A DNA stretch of 22,505 nt from JAGYLJ01 sp964383545 (GCA_964383545.1 CAYLHD010000010.1:1-22505), one strand, 5' to 3'. Shown: positions 1-8,248, numbered from the stretch's first letter. The notes: generated by a model from the letters alone, not told the origin. Program-made: numbers and translations.

Positions 1-138
1 CGGTAAACTACTGAACATATATTACTCTAAACTACCTTAAATGTCAAATAAATAAAGCCCAAAATACTCCACTTGGAGGTTGAACCCTGCCTGCCGGCAG
101 GTAGGCTCCAAGGATTCTTTGAATAACTCAAAGTGAAT
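1..138. other. Left-edge intergenic DNA, no gene seen
   Basis: No convincing reading frame is seen on either strand. Apart from the palindromic element at 72-112 the stretch is A+T-rich and featureless. It lies beyond the terminator that follows rpsP. Confidence 0.6.
72..112. repeat. Nested palindromic element, family 2
   Basis: The outer arms CTTGGAG (72-78) and CTCCAAG (106-112) pair perfectly. Inside is a second palindrome centred on CTGCCGGCAG (91-100), extended to 86-105 with one mismatched pair. Diverged relatives with the same outer and inner plan occur at 8178-8217 and, inverted, at 12102-12141. The outer GGAGGTTGAA start resembles the simpler palindromes near the transposase gene. 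It is probably a non-autonomous REP-like element; function is not known from sequence. Confidence 0.65.
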
Positions 139-184
139 AAAAAAGAAAAATCAGGAGATTTGAAGCTCCTGATTTTTCTTTTTT
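139..184 (-). terminator. Bidirectional intrinsic terminator after rpsP
   Basis: A 19-bp perfect stem pairs 139-157 with 166-184 around an 8-nt loop. The G+C part is TCAGGAG/CTCCTGA, and A and T tracts on the two sides give a U tract in either direction. It lies 16 bp past the rpsP stop and so should end rpsP transcription. Confidence 0.85.
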
Positions 185-200
185 TACTTTATTATAGAAA

Positions 201-677
201 TTACTCTATTTTTTTCTCTTCCTTTATTGACTCTTTAACCTTAACTTCTTCTACAACTGGCTCTTCTATTTTCTCTTCAGTCTTAACTTCCTCTTCTACT
301 ACTTCTTTCTTTTCTTCAACTTTAACTTTTTCTACAGCCTCCTTTTTTTCATCTTCTCCTGCTGGTACTTCTTTCTTCTCTTCTTCAATCACTTCTTTAA
401 CAATCGGAGTTTTTTTAGGTAAAGCATTTATTTTCTTACCATTAATGATTTTTTCACTAATTAAAATATTATGAACTGTATCAGATACTTGTGCTCCATT
501 CCCAATCCAATATTTTACTCTCTCGCCTTTAACTTGTTTAACATCACTTCTTGCATCATAAAAACCCAAGTTCTCAACAAACTTACCACTCTTAGGGCCT
601 TGTTTAGCATCAGTTAAAATAATCCTATAGGAAGGATCATGTTTACGGCCAACTCTTTGTAATCTAATTTTTAACAT
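201..677 (-). CDS. rpsP: 30S ribosomal protein S16
   Basis: Structural protein of the small ribosomal subunit. The first 80 or so residues carry the S16 signature: MLKIRLQRVGRKHDPSYRI at the N-terminus, then a GKFVENLGFYD stretch. The start is placed at 677, where the S16 fold begins, rather than at an upstream in-frame ATG at 713. A TTGATT/TAGTAT promoter would put +1 at about this ATG, and the upstream ATG would overlap the -35 box. The protein is 158 aa against the usual 80-100. The extra half is a low-complexity tail of Glu, Lys and Val with a few Pro, probably disordered. The usual bacterial neighbours rimM and trmD are absent. A strong terminator follows. Confidence 0.93.
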   Translation of the reverse strand: MLKIRLQRVGRKHDPSYRIILTDAKQGPKSGKFVENLGFYDARSDVKQVKGERVKYWIGNGAQVSDTVHNILISEKIINGKKINALPKKTPIVKEVIEEEKKEVPAGEDEKKEAVEKVKVEEKKEVVEEEVKTEEKIEEPVVEEVKVKESIKEEKKIE

Positions 678-684
678 AAATAAT

Positions 685-713
685 ATACTATCAAAAACCA
701 TCGTTAAAATCAA
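685..713 (-). promoter_or_regulatory. rpsP promoter, extended -10, predicted leaderless
   Basis: On the minus strand the -35 is TTGATT (713-708), the spacer is 17 nt, and the -10 is TAGTAT (690-685) preceded by TGA (extended -10). Only 7 nt separate the -10 from the ATG at 677, so transcription should begin at or next to the start codon. Confidence 0.65.
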
Positions 714-731
714 CTACTTTCCTCCAAACCT

Positions 732-2180
732 TTATTCTTTTGGTCTCATCAAAGGAAACAAGGTTCCTTCCCTAGCAGACACTCCAGCTAGGGTCCAAAA
801 AAATCTCTCCCCAAAACCGAAACCGCAAGTTGGAGGCATTCCATGTTCTAGCATTTCCACAAATTCATCATCAAGCATCATAGCTTCATCATCACCAGCA
901 TTAAGAAGTTCTTGCTGTTTATCAAAACGAGCCTTCTGATCCACTGGGTCATTTAACTCTGAATATCCTCTCCCCATTTCTGAACCAGCAATAATTGGTT
1001 GAAACATATCAACTACTTCAGGTTTGCCCTCCTTAGATTTAGCCAAAGGAGCAATTAATTTAGGATGATTAACTAAAAAAGCAGGACCTGCAATATTTTT
1101 TCGACAATACTTCCATAAAGTGTCTGTCAATCTTTCCTTATTTTCTCCGCCTGAATAATTAACATGTAATTCTTTCAATTTACTTTTCATTTCCTCTTCA
1201 GTAGCACTTATAATATCAATCCCTGTTTGTTTAAGAACTTCATCATGATAATCAATTTTTTTCCATTCATCAGCTAAATCAAATTCATATTTCTCTAGCT
1301 TAAACTTAGTTGTACTAAAAACATCTTGAGCAATTTTTTTATATAAATCCTTTACTAAATCCATTCCCTTTTCATAATTTGCAAACGCCCAATAAAATTC
1401 CAGATTCGTAAACTCTTGTAGATGTTCAGCACTGGTTCCCTCATTACGAAAAACTTTTCCAATCTCAAAAATCTTATTAAAACCACCAGCAATTAATCTC
1501 TTCTGCCATAACTCCCCCACAGAAATTCTCAAATATAAATCAATATCAAAATCGTTGTGATGAGTTTTAAAAGGCTTTGCTTCAGCTCCTCCTGTTGTTA
1601 ACTCCAAAACAGGTGTCTCTACCTCAATAAATTTTTTCTCTTCAAAAAAACTTCTTACCACTTTCCAAAACTTAGCTTTTTTAACAAAAAGTTCTTTAAT
1701 CTCTGGATTCATTAAAATATCCAAATATCTTTTACGATATCTTTCTTCAGTGTCCTGTAAACCATGCCACTTTTCTGGTAAAGGTCTTAGACTCTTAGTA
1801 ACCATCTTCCATTCAATTATCCCCACAGACTCTTGACCTCTCTTTGTTATAAACAACTTTCCTTTTACTGATACAAAATCACCAATATCAACATTTTCAT
1901 TGAATAAAGAAAATTTATCCTCACCAATAGTATCTTTCTTTAAAACCCCTTGAAAAGTTCCTGTTCCATCATAAAAATTAAAAAACAACAAAGCCCCTTG
2001 ACCTCGTATAGACATTACTCTCCCGACCAAATCAACTTCTTCACCATCTTTAAAATTTTCACCAACCTCCTGTAAGGTACGAGAAAAATCTATATCAGCT
2101 GGATAAGGATTCATTCCACCTTCTTCTAATCTGTTTCTTTTTTCTAATCTAATTTTTCTTATTTCTTCTAGAGAAGCCAT
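732..2180 (-). CDS. lysS: Lysyl-tRNA synthetase (class II)
   Basis: Charges tRNA-Lys in the cytoplasm. Residues about 1-150 form the OB-fold anticodon-binding region. The class II catalytic core follows, with motif 2 seen as FRNEGTSAEHLQEFTNLEFY and a motif 3-like GFGFGERF near the C-terminus holding the ATP-binding Arg. Its 482 aa is close to the family norm. The start follows the greA stop as TAA-AAA-ATG with no Shine-Dalgarno in between, implying translational coupling with greA. The motif 3 form GFGxGER is less common than GxGxDR, but the protein looks complete. Confidence 0.95.
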   Translation of the reverse strand: MASLEEIRKIRLEKRNRLEEGGMNPYPADIDFSRTLQEVGENFKDGEEVDLVGRVMSIRGQGALLFFNFYDGTGTFQGVLKKDTIGEDKFSLFNENVDIGDFVSVKGKLFITKRGQESVGIIEWKMVTKSLRPLPEKWHGLQDTEERYRKRYLDILMNPEIKELFVKKAKFWKVVRSFFEEKKFIEVETPVLELTTGGAEAKPFKTHHNDFDIDLYLRISVGELWQKRLIAGGFNKIFEIGKVFRNEGTSAEHLQEFTNLEFYWAFANYEKGMDLVKDLYKKIAQDVFSTTKFKLEKYEFDLADEWKKIDYHDEVLKQTGIDIISATEEEMKSKLKELHVNYSGGENKERLTDTLWKYCRKNIAGPAFLVNHPKLIAPLAKSKEGKPEVVDMFQPIIAGSEMGRGYSELNDPVDQKARFDKQQELLNAGDDEAMMLDDEFVEMLEHGMPPTCGFGFGERFFWTLAGVSAREGTLFPLMRPKE

Positions 2181-2183
2181 TTT

Positions 2184-2648
2184 TTATTTAATACTAACCA
2201 CCTTATATTCTTGCATACCTTTAGGTGACTTGAAAGAAAAAGTATCTCCTGCCTTTTTACCTAACATAGCTTGCACTAAAGGTGAAATAACAGAGATTTT
2301 ATTTTTATTAACGTCGACTTCTTGAGTTCCCACAACCTGAAATTCACGATTTTCTGTGGTACCCTTTTTTTGAACAGTAACAGTTGCCCCAGCATCCACA
2401 GAGTCAAATTTATCCTGTTTCACAATAACTGCATTCTTCAAAATAACTTCTAATTCTTTAATTCTTTTTTCTACACCAGCTTGATCTTCCCTAGCCTGAT
2501 GATATTCAGCATTTTCACTCAAATCACCCAAAGAAGTTGCTTCTCTTAAATGTTCTGCCAATTCTTTTCTTCTACCTGTTTGAAGCCAATCAAGCTCATC
2601 CACAAGTTCCTTGTATTTTTTCTTTGTTAAATATTCTTTTTCATCCAT
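2184..2648 (-). CDS. greA: Transcription elongation factor GreA
   Basis: Rescues backtracked RNA polymerase by stimulating transcript cleavage. At 154 aa it matches the family (about 158). The N-terminal half is the antiparallel coiled coil with the signature LGDLSENAEYHQAREDQ, whose acidic tip reaches the polymerase active site. The C-terminal half is the FKBP-like domain ending in SFKSPKGMQEYKVVSI. It is followed at once by lysS (3-nt spacing). A TATAAT 6 nt before the ATG may be its -10. Confidence 0.95.
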   Translation of the reverse strand: MDEKEYLTKKKYKELVDELDWLQTGRRKELAEHLREATSLGDLSENAEYHQAREDQAGVEKRIKELEVILKNAVIVKQDKFDSVDAGATVTVQKKGTTENREFQVVGTQEVDVNKNKISVISPLVQAMLGKKAGDTFSFKSPKGMQEYKVVSIK

Positions 2649-2654
2649 ATTATT

Positions 2655-2660
2655 ATTATA
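2655..2660 (-). promoter_or_regulatory. Candidate greA -10 box
   Basis: TATAAT on the minus strand, 6 nt before the greA ATG, the same geometry as the other first genes here. It lies in a run of repeated TATAAT-like units with no clear -35, so the match could be chance. Confidence 0.35.
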
Positions 2661-2740
2661 TTATATTATATTCTTGAATTATATTCTAATACATCGGAGC
2701 CTAAAAAACAAACTGAAGACAAAATATGAGAGTTAAAATT

Positions 2741-2791
2741 TTTTATAGGGGTCGGACCCCTGTTTTTTGCAGGGGTCGGACCCCTATAAAA
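2741..2791. repeat. Double palindrome (AGGGGTC/GACCCCT), family 3
   Basis: Two copies of the palindrome AGGGGTCGGACCCCT (2747-2761 and 2771-2785) are arranged so that 2741-2762 and 2770-2791 form a 22-bp inverted repeat with one mismatch and a 7-nt loop. The 12-bp direct repeat GTTAAAATTTTT borders it on both sides (about 2732 and 2798), like a target duplication. It lies between greA and the mrdA 3' end. A degraded relative may be present at 19471-19490. Confidence 0.7.
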
Positions 2792-2856
2792 CTGGGGGTT
2801 AAAATTTTTCTCTTCTCAAATTTTACCTTTGGTTTGTTTTTCCTAAAAAAATATTT

Positions 2857-4718
2857 CTACTCTTCAAGATACTCAGGTTTATTCTCCTTCATCCACTCCA
2901 ATAATTCTCTCATCACATATAACCCTCCAATTTGATTATCATAAGGCCCTTTTTCCATCATAATAGTAAAAGCATNNNNNNNNNNNNNNNNNNNNNNNNN
3001 NNNNNNNNNNNNNNNNNNNNNNNNNNNNNNNNNNNNNNNNNNNNNNNNNNNNNNNNNNNNNNNNNNNNNNNNNNNAACCCTCCAATTTGATTATCATAAG
3101 GCCCTTTTTCCATCATAATAGTAAAAGCATACCTTGGTTTATCAGACGGGAAAAAACCAACAACCCAAGAGTTTACATTAGTCTTAGTTGTTCCAACTTC
3201 AGCTGTCCCTGTTTTAGCAGACACATCAACAAAAGATAACCATAAACCTTTACCTGTCCCATCCAAAACAGCCTGTCTCATTCCTTCTCTAGCTACCTCA
3301 AAATAATCATCCGAAATAGGTACGATTTCATAACTATTATTATTTTCTTTTTTCATAATAGTTGGTCGGAATAATTTTCCTCCATTGGCAATGGCTCCAA
3401 TCCCTCTTACTACTTGTAAGGGAGTTACTTGAAAACCGTATTGCCCAATGGCTGTATGATAGGTATCCCCAATTGTCCAATCTTCTCCATTAAACATTTT
3501 GGCCTTCCATTTAGGATTAGGGATGGTTCCTCTTTCTTCAGTAAAACCTTCTATTCCTGTTTCTTCACTAAAACCAAACATCTTAATGTACTCATTAATT
3601 TTATCAATTCCTAAACCAACTTGACCTTGATAACCACCTCCTATTTCATAAAAATAAACATCTGAAGAAACAGCTATCGCATCTCTCATATCTACCCAAC
3701 CATGAACCTTCCAATCATTAAAAACAGTCTCCTTATCTGGAAAGTATGGATTAGGAATAGAAATAGAACCGGTACTTAATATTTTCTTTTCAGGACTAAT
3801 AATACTCTCGTTTAATGCAGCTATAGCTAAGAAAGGTTTAACAATTGAACCAGGAGTATAAAGACCTGTTGTCACTCTATTTACAAAAGGTTCATCTTTA
3901 GCTAAAACATATTTGGCTACTTCATTATTATCCTTACCATTAGATAACACATCTAAATCGTATTCAGGACAACTCACTAAAGCAATAATCTCACCATTCT
4001 CCACATCCATTAAAACCCCAGCACCACCTTTAAAACCAATCTTTTCTTTTAAATCAAAAATAAAATTATACAAAGCATTTTGAACATCTATATCAACAGA
4101 CAAAGTAATACTCTGACCTTTCTCTGTTGGTTGTATCACTGATTCAGATATAATATCCAATAAAGCATCTTTCTCTATAATCTTCAATCCTTTCTTACCA
4201 CTTAACCTATCATTAAAAAATTTCTCAACACCAACTTTACCCACACATTCATCTTGGTAATAATTCCCACTTTTATCCTTCAAAGGATAACTTACATGTC
4301 CAATAATATGAGCTAAACCTTTATAATCAGCATATTCTCTCTTAAAAAAATCCTGACCCACTTCCCTATAGGGTGAATTGAAAGCTAGTTCTTTACCATT
4401 TCTATCATAAATAATACCTCTCTCTGAAAAAATAGCCGAATGCTGAAGATGATTATTTTCACTTTTATTTAAAAAATCTACCCCTTTTACTATTTGAAGG
4501 TTTCCAATTTTTAAAAGATAGGCCAACATAATCAAAGTGAAAAAAATTCCAACTAAGTTACCAACATTTTTTGTAATGGATTTTTCTATACGACCCTCAA
4601 ATTGATCCTCGTCAAATTGGGGTAAGTTTTTTGAATCAAGAAAAATATTATCTGGAGTTATATCCCCTGTAGCTTTTCTCCTTCGATTAAGTAACTGTGA
4701 TTTTCTTCTTAAGAACAT
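2857..4718 (-). CDS. mrdA: Penicillin-binding protein 2 (transpeptidase), broken only by an assembly gap
   Basis: Class B PBP of the elongasome that cross-links peptidoglycan during sidewall growth. A membrane anchor near residues 52-70 is followed by the dimerisation domain and the transpeptidase domain. The domain has all three active-site motifs: SxxK in PGSIVKP, SxD in SSDVYFY, and KTG in SAKTGTAEV. Read literally, the frame runs into 100 N (2976-3075) and ends in nonsense. The 55 bp on either side of the N block are identical. Joining them once restores the frame: it continues LYVMRELLEWMKENKPEYLEE to a TAG at 2857-2859, giving 568 aa. The start follows the mreD stop by 3 nt. Last gene of the proS-mreBCD run. 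Confidence 0.93.
2921..3130. other. Scaffold gap with duplicated 55-bp flanks (assembly artefact)
   Basis: Bases 2976-3075 are exactly 100 N. Bases 2921-2975 and 3076-3130 are identical over 55 bp and end and begin exactly at the gap edges. This is what two contigs sharing an end overlap look like when scaffolded rather than merged. Collapsing the copies repairs mrdA. Confidence 0.95.
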
Positions 4719-4721
4719 AAC

Positions 4722-4994
4722 TTAATTCCTCATTCTTAACTGCTTCCCTAATAATTGAACTAATATAAAAATAACTACTAAAGAAATAAACACTGCTGGT
4801 AAATTATAAAATAGCTCTCTCTGATTAAAATAGAGTAAATCAATCAACAGACCAAATAACAAACCTTCGTAAAATGGTTTAAAAATAAAAAAAGAAACCA
4901 AGATAAGTGAAATAGATAACCACCAAGGTAAAATAAAAATACTCAAGCAAATAAAAATATTTGCTATTATTCTCCCTGAAGAATCTGAACCCAT
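4722..4994 (-). CDS. mreD: Rod shape-determining protein MreD-like membrane protein
   Basis: A 90-aa protein made almost wholly of hydrophobic segments. Runs near residues 10-35, 38-55 and 65-82 suggest three or so membrane passes. Sequence identity alone would be weak. The call rests on its place between mreC and mrdA and on its membrane character. It is shorter than typical MreD (about 160 aa). Its start overlaps the mreC end by 28 bp, consistent with translational coupling. It would link the MreB/MreC scaffold to PBP2 and RodA in the membrane. Confidence 0.75.
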   Translation of the reverse strand: MGSDSSGRIIANIFICLSIFILPWWLSISLILVSFFIFKPFYEGLLFGLLIDLLYFNQRELFYNLPAVFISLVVIFILVQLLGKQLRMRN

Positions 4995-5761
4995 CTTAAT
5001 TCAAAAATATTTACTGGAGTTTTAAATAAAATTGTTTGTAAAGGATCTTCAGGAGTAATTAAAATACTCTCCACTGTCCCCAAAATAAACAATTCCATTT
5101 CAGGCAAAACGACCACATCACCTTTACTAATAGCCACTCCTTGAGGAAACTTCATTTCAAAATTTCCTCCTCCTTTACCCATAGCTGTTCCCAGTATCTT
5201 ATTAAAACCAACCATTACATCCAAAATTTCGTTAGGAAATGAATACAAACGAACATTAGCTGTCTTTAAATAAACATCTGCAACTTCACCAATCACAGCA
5301 TTATTGACGAAAACTTTATCACCTCTATTTAAACCTTCAGCTTCACCAGCATCTATAATCAAAGAATCATATGGTGATAAATTAGGTTTAGCCAAAATAT
5401 TAGCTAAAACAATCTTCTGATCACCGTTATTCCTTCCTAAAATTTTTTTTAATTCATTATTCTCTTTTACCAAAAGTTGATTAAGAAGAATTCCTGGGCT
5501 AAAGTAATTTAATTCTTTCTTTAACTTTTTATTTTCTTCCACCAAACTAGCTTTAGTTTTAAATAGATTAACAGTATCAGAAATTATTTCCGATGAATAA
5601 TTTTTAAACCACCACACAGGCCTCGCTATATAATTTAAAGGCTCTGTTAGAAAAAAAGTAGCTTTAAAATAAAATAAAACAATCACCACAATAACAGCTA
5701 AAAAGAAAAAATACTTTTTCTTACCACTTCCAGCTTTATTATTCTTTGAGAGGTATACCAT
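4967..5761 (-). CDS. mreC: Rod shape-determining protein MreC
   Basis: Bitopic membrane scaffold of the elongasome. A Lys-rich start is followed by one transmembrane helix (about residues 16-40), then a coiled coil (about 65-105, KTKASLVEENKKLKKEL). The periplasmic double beta-barrel contains the family's typical segments LIIDAGEAEGLNRGD and VFVNNAVIGEV. At 264 aa it is close to family size. The 5' end overlaps mreB by 23 bp and the 3' end overlaps mreD, so the three genes should be co-translated. Confidence 0.92.
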   Translation of the reverse strand: MVYLSKNNKAGSGKKKYFFFLAVIVVIVLFYFKATFFLTEPLNYIARPVWWFKNYSSEIISDTVNLFKTKASLVEENKKLKKELNYFSPGILLNQLLVKENNELKKILGRNNGDQKIVLANILAKPNLSPYDSLIIDAGEAEGLNRGDKVFVNNAVIGEVADVYLKTANVRLYSFPNEILDVMVGFNKILGTAMGKGGGNFEMKFPQGVAISKGDVVVLPEMELFILGTVESILITPEDPLQTILFKTPVNIFELRWVQILQGE

Positions 5762-6818
5762 CTTCGTCTTGAATGAGAACTTCTAAGAAGTCATTAATAT
5801 CTTCCAATACCACCCCAGTCCCTCGAGCCACAGACGTCAGTGGGTCATCGGTCACATACACAGGCACTTTAACAATTTCAGCCAAAAGTACATCTAGTTG
5901 TTTTATTAATGCTCCTCCTCCGGTTAAGAAAATTCCTCTGTTTAAAATATCAGAAACAATTTCTGGTGGCGTCATCTCTAAAACTTCCTTTACACCGTCC
6001 AATAGCAAAACTAAAGATTGAGAAATTGCTTTACGAATATGAGTATCATTAACCACAACTTCTCTAGGTAAACCAGTCACCAAGTCTCTTCCTCTCATGG
6101 TAGCTTCCAATGGTTCATCCAAAGGTAAAACTGAACCAATATCAATCTTCAAACGTTCAGCTGTTTTTTCACCAATTAAAATTTTAAATTTATTTCTAAC
6201 ATATTGAATAATATCTTCATTAAATTTATCACCAGCTATTCGCAAATTTTTTGAACTAACAATTCCACCTAAAGAAATAACAGCAATATCCGTAGTTCCT
6301 CCACCAATATCAATCACCACACTTCCAATAGCATCCTTAATTGGCAAACGGTTACCAATAGCTGCTACCATGGGTTCTTCAATAACATGAACAACTCTTG
6401 CCCCAGCATTCATAACAGCATCACGTACTGCCCGTGTCTCCACATTAGTTATTCCCGAAGGCACTCCCACCAACACTCTAGGACCAAACATCTTCCTTGA
6501 GTTTTCCTGGGATCTATTAATAAGATGAGCTACCATTTCTTCTGTTATCTCAAAATCTGAAACAACTCCGTCTACTAAAGGTTTAATAGCTGATATATGT
6601 GAAGGAGTTCTTCCAATCATTTTTTGAGCCTGACTACCAACAGCCACTACCCGTCCAGTCTTCTCGTTCAAAGCCACCACGGAAGGTTCATTTAAAACAA
6701 TCCCTCTTCCTCGCACATAAACTAAAGTATTGGCTGTTCCTAAATCAATTCCAATATCATTAGAAAATAAATTCTTGAATTTCTTCTTTAATCTTTCTAA
6801 AAAGCTCTTTTTTTTCAT
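5739..6818 (-). CDS. mreB: Rod shape-determining protein MreB (actin homologue)
   Basis: ATP-dependent membrane-associated filament protein that guides wall synthesis. Actin-fold motifs are clear: phosphate loop 1 in DIGIDLGTANTLVYVRGRG (about residues 21-39), the second phosphate motif in VVIDIGGGTTDIAVIS, and the adenosine loop in FLTGGGALI. At 359 aa it is slightly long. The extra N-terminal residues (MKKKSFLERLKKKFKNLF) are basic and amphipathic and may be a membrane-binding helix. The start follows the proS stop as TAA-A-ATG. It is the first mre gene, downstream of proS. Confidence 0.96.
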   Translation of the reverse strand: MKKKSFLERLKKKFKNLFSNDIGIDLGTANTLVYVRGRGIVLNEPSVVALNEKTGRVVAVGSQAQKMIGRTPSHISAIKPLVDGVVSDFEITEEMVAHLINRSQENSRKMFGPRVLVGVPSGITNVETRAVRDAVMNAGARVVHVIEEPMVAAIGNRLPIKDAIGSVVIDIGGGTTDIAVISLGGIVSSKNLRIAGDKFNEDIIQYVRNKFKILIGEKTAERLKIDIGSVLPLDEPLEATMRGRDLVTGLPREVVVNDTHIRKAISQSLVLLLDGVKEVLEMTPPEIVSDILNRGIFLTGGGALIKQLDVLLAEIVKVPVYVTDDPLTSVARGTGVVLEDINDFLEVLIQDEDGIPLKE

Positions 6819-6819
6819 T

Positions 6820-8037
6820 TTATTTAAACAACTCTTCTACTTTTACTATTTTTGATTCACTTTCTGTTCTCCCTTTCAATTCAACTCCACCTTCCTTTAA
6901 ACTCCTTTCACTCACCACAACTCTCCAAGGTAAACCAATCAAATCAGCATCGGCAAACTTTTTCCCCGCCTTCACATCCCTGTCATCATAAAGAACCTCC
7001 TTACCATCTGCAATTAGTTTTTCATAAATTTCTTTAGTTTTTTCATCTTGTCCTAAACTCAATAAATGAATTTGGAAAGGAGCAATAGCTTCTGGCCAAA
7101 CAATACCTTTTTCATCAGAAAGCACTTCAACAACAGTTCCCATTACCCGACTAATTCCAATACCATAACAACCCATCAAAACATCTTTTCTTTCACCCTG
7201 TTGGTCTTTATATTCTAATTCAAATGGTTTAGAAAATTTATTCTTTAAATCAAAAATATTACCTACTTCAACAGCTTTCTCTTCAATTAAATCACTACTA
7301 CCACATTCAGGACAAACTTTTTGTTCTTCAATAATTTCTTTATTAATGGCTACTCTACACTTCTGACAAACATAAATAGTATCTTCACCAGTTTCTGAAA
7401 TGGTTTGAAATTCGTGAGAAAATTTAGAAAAAGTTCCTCCCGAAGCAAAAGTTAAATAAGTTAATTCACCTAAACCGATTTCCTTAAAAATATTTAAATA
7501 AGCTTGTTTTATCTTTTCATAAAAATCTTCAAAATCTTCCTTACTACTGTGGAAAGAATATAAATCTTTCATTAAAAACTCCCGTCCTCTTAAAATTCCT
7601 GACTTTGATCTTTCCTCCATTCGAAACTTATTTTGAAAATGATAAACAGAAAAAGGTAAATCTCGATAAGAAGAAACAAAAGATTTTACCAAAGGAACAA
7701 CAATTTCTTCATGAGTCGGTCCAAGAGCACTTTCCCTTTTTAACGAATCAATTACTTTATAGAGAACATCTAAAGATTCCCATCTTCCAGTCTTTTCCCA
7801 ATTTTCCTTAGGATGTAAAGCTGGCATTAAAAGCTCTTGACCATCCAAAGCATTCATCTCTTTTCTTACTATCTCTTCAATCTTTCTTATTACTAAAAAA
7901 CCCAAAGGTAAATAAGAATACACCCCCGCCATTTCCTTATTAATAAAACCAGCTTGAATAAGTAACTTGGCATTTTTAGCCATCTCATCTTTAGGTGTTT
8001 CTTTTCTAGTTTTAGTAAATAGATTACTTTGTAACAT
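6820..8037 (-). CDS. proS: Prolyl-tRNA synthetase, short form with a Cys4 motif in place of the editing domain
   Basis: Charges tRNA-Pro. At 405 aa it is much shorter than standard bacterial ProRS (about 570). The class II core is present: a motif 1-like region near MAGVYSYLPLG, motif 2 in FRMEERSKSGILRGREFLMKD, and motif 3 in CYGIGISR. The C-terminal anticodon-binding domain is also present (QIHLLSLGQ to the end). The roughly 180-aa INS editing domain between motifs 2 and 3 is missing. In its place are two CxxC pairs (CQKC and CPEC) that look like a small zinc ribbon. Loss of INS predicts weak clearing of Ala-tRNA-Pro unless a free-standing editor exists. First gene of the shape operon, with its own predicted leaderless promoter. 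Confidence 0.93.
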   Translation of the reverse strand: MLQSNLFTKTRKETPKDEMAKNAKLLIQAGFINKEMAGVYSYLPLGFLVIRKIEEIVRKEMNALDGQELLMPALHPKENWEKTGRWESLDVLYKVIDSLKRESALGPTHEEIVVPLVKSFVSSYRDLPFSVYHFQNKFRMEERSKSGILRGREFLMKDLYSFHSSKEDFEDFYEKIKQAYLNIFKEIGLGELTYLTFASGGTFSKFSHEFQTISETGEDTIYVCQKCRVAINKEIIEEQKVCPECGSSDLIEEKAVEVGNIFDLKNKFSKPFELEYKDQQGERKDVLMGCYGIGISRVMGTVVEVLSDEKGIVWPEAIAPFQIHLLSLGQDEKTKEIYEKLIADGKEVLYDDRDVKAGKKFADADLIGLPWRVVVSERSLKEGGVELKGRTESESKIVKVEELFK

Positions 8038-8044
8038 TGCTATA

Positions 8045-8073
8045 ATATTAACTTATTATAGCTATTTGGTCAA
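8045..8073 (-). promoter_or_regulatory. proS/shape operon promoter, predicted leaderless
   Basis: The minus strand has -35 TTGACC (8073-8068), a 17-nt spacer and -10 TAATAT (8050-8045). The ATG begins 7 nt after the -10, matching rpsP. No Shine-Dalgarno can fit between +1 and the ATG. Confidence 0.6.
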
Positions 8074-8097
8074 AAGTTAATTTTCTAACAACCAATC

Positions 8098-8134
8098 AAA
8101 AAATCTGTGGAGGTTGGACCTCCACAGATTTTTT
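8098..8134 (-). terminator. Family 1 palindrome acting as terminator after frr-rseP
   Basis: Perfect 17-bp arms (8098-8114 and 8118-8134) surround a TGG loop. The G+C core is CTGTGGAGGT/ACCTCCACAG and A6/T6 ends lie outside. Read on either strand it is a hairpin followed by six U, so it can terminate rseP transcription. The same core plus the tail GATTTTTT appears at 12734-12756 and 12975-12995, so it is also a copy of the dispersed palindrome family. Confidence 0.8.
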
Positions 8135-8177
8135 AAAAGATTAAAAACAGGTTATTTTACTAATCACAAAAAACTTA

Positions 8178-8217
8178 TAGAAAGTTAAACCCTGTCTGTT
8201 CAACAGGTAAACTCTAA
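8178..8217. repeat. Diverged family 2 palindromic element
   Basis: The layout is the same as at 72-112. Outer TAGAAAGTT/AACTCTA arms enclose an inner palindrome CTGTTCAACAG (8196-8206) preceded by the shared AACCCTG. It lies between the palindromic terminator and the rseP stop and is more decayed than the copy at 72. Confidence 0.5.
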
Positions 8218-8248
8218 AGATTTCGATAAACTCTATAAAATTTGAATC

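Noticed and set aside
133..474. Plus-strand ORF of about 113 aa over the rpsP tail
   Set aside because: It is the reverse of the Glu/Lys-rich S16 tail, starts inside a terminator hairpin and has Ser/Phe low-complexity sequence.
2726..2935. Plus-strand ORF across the AGGGGTC palindromes
   Set aside because: It consists of palindrome translation and the reverse of the mrdA end, so it is not a gene.
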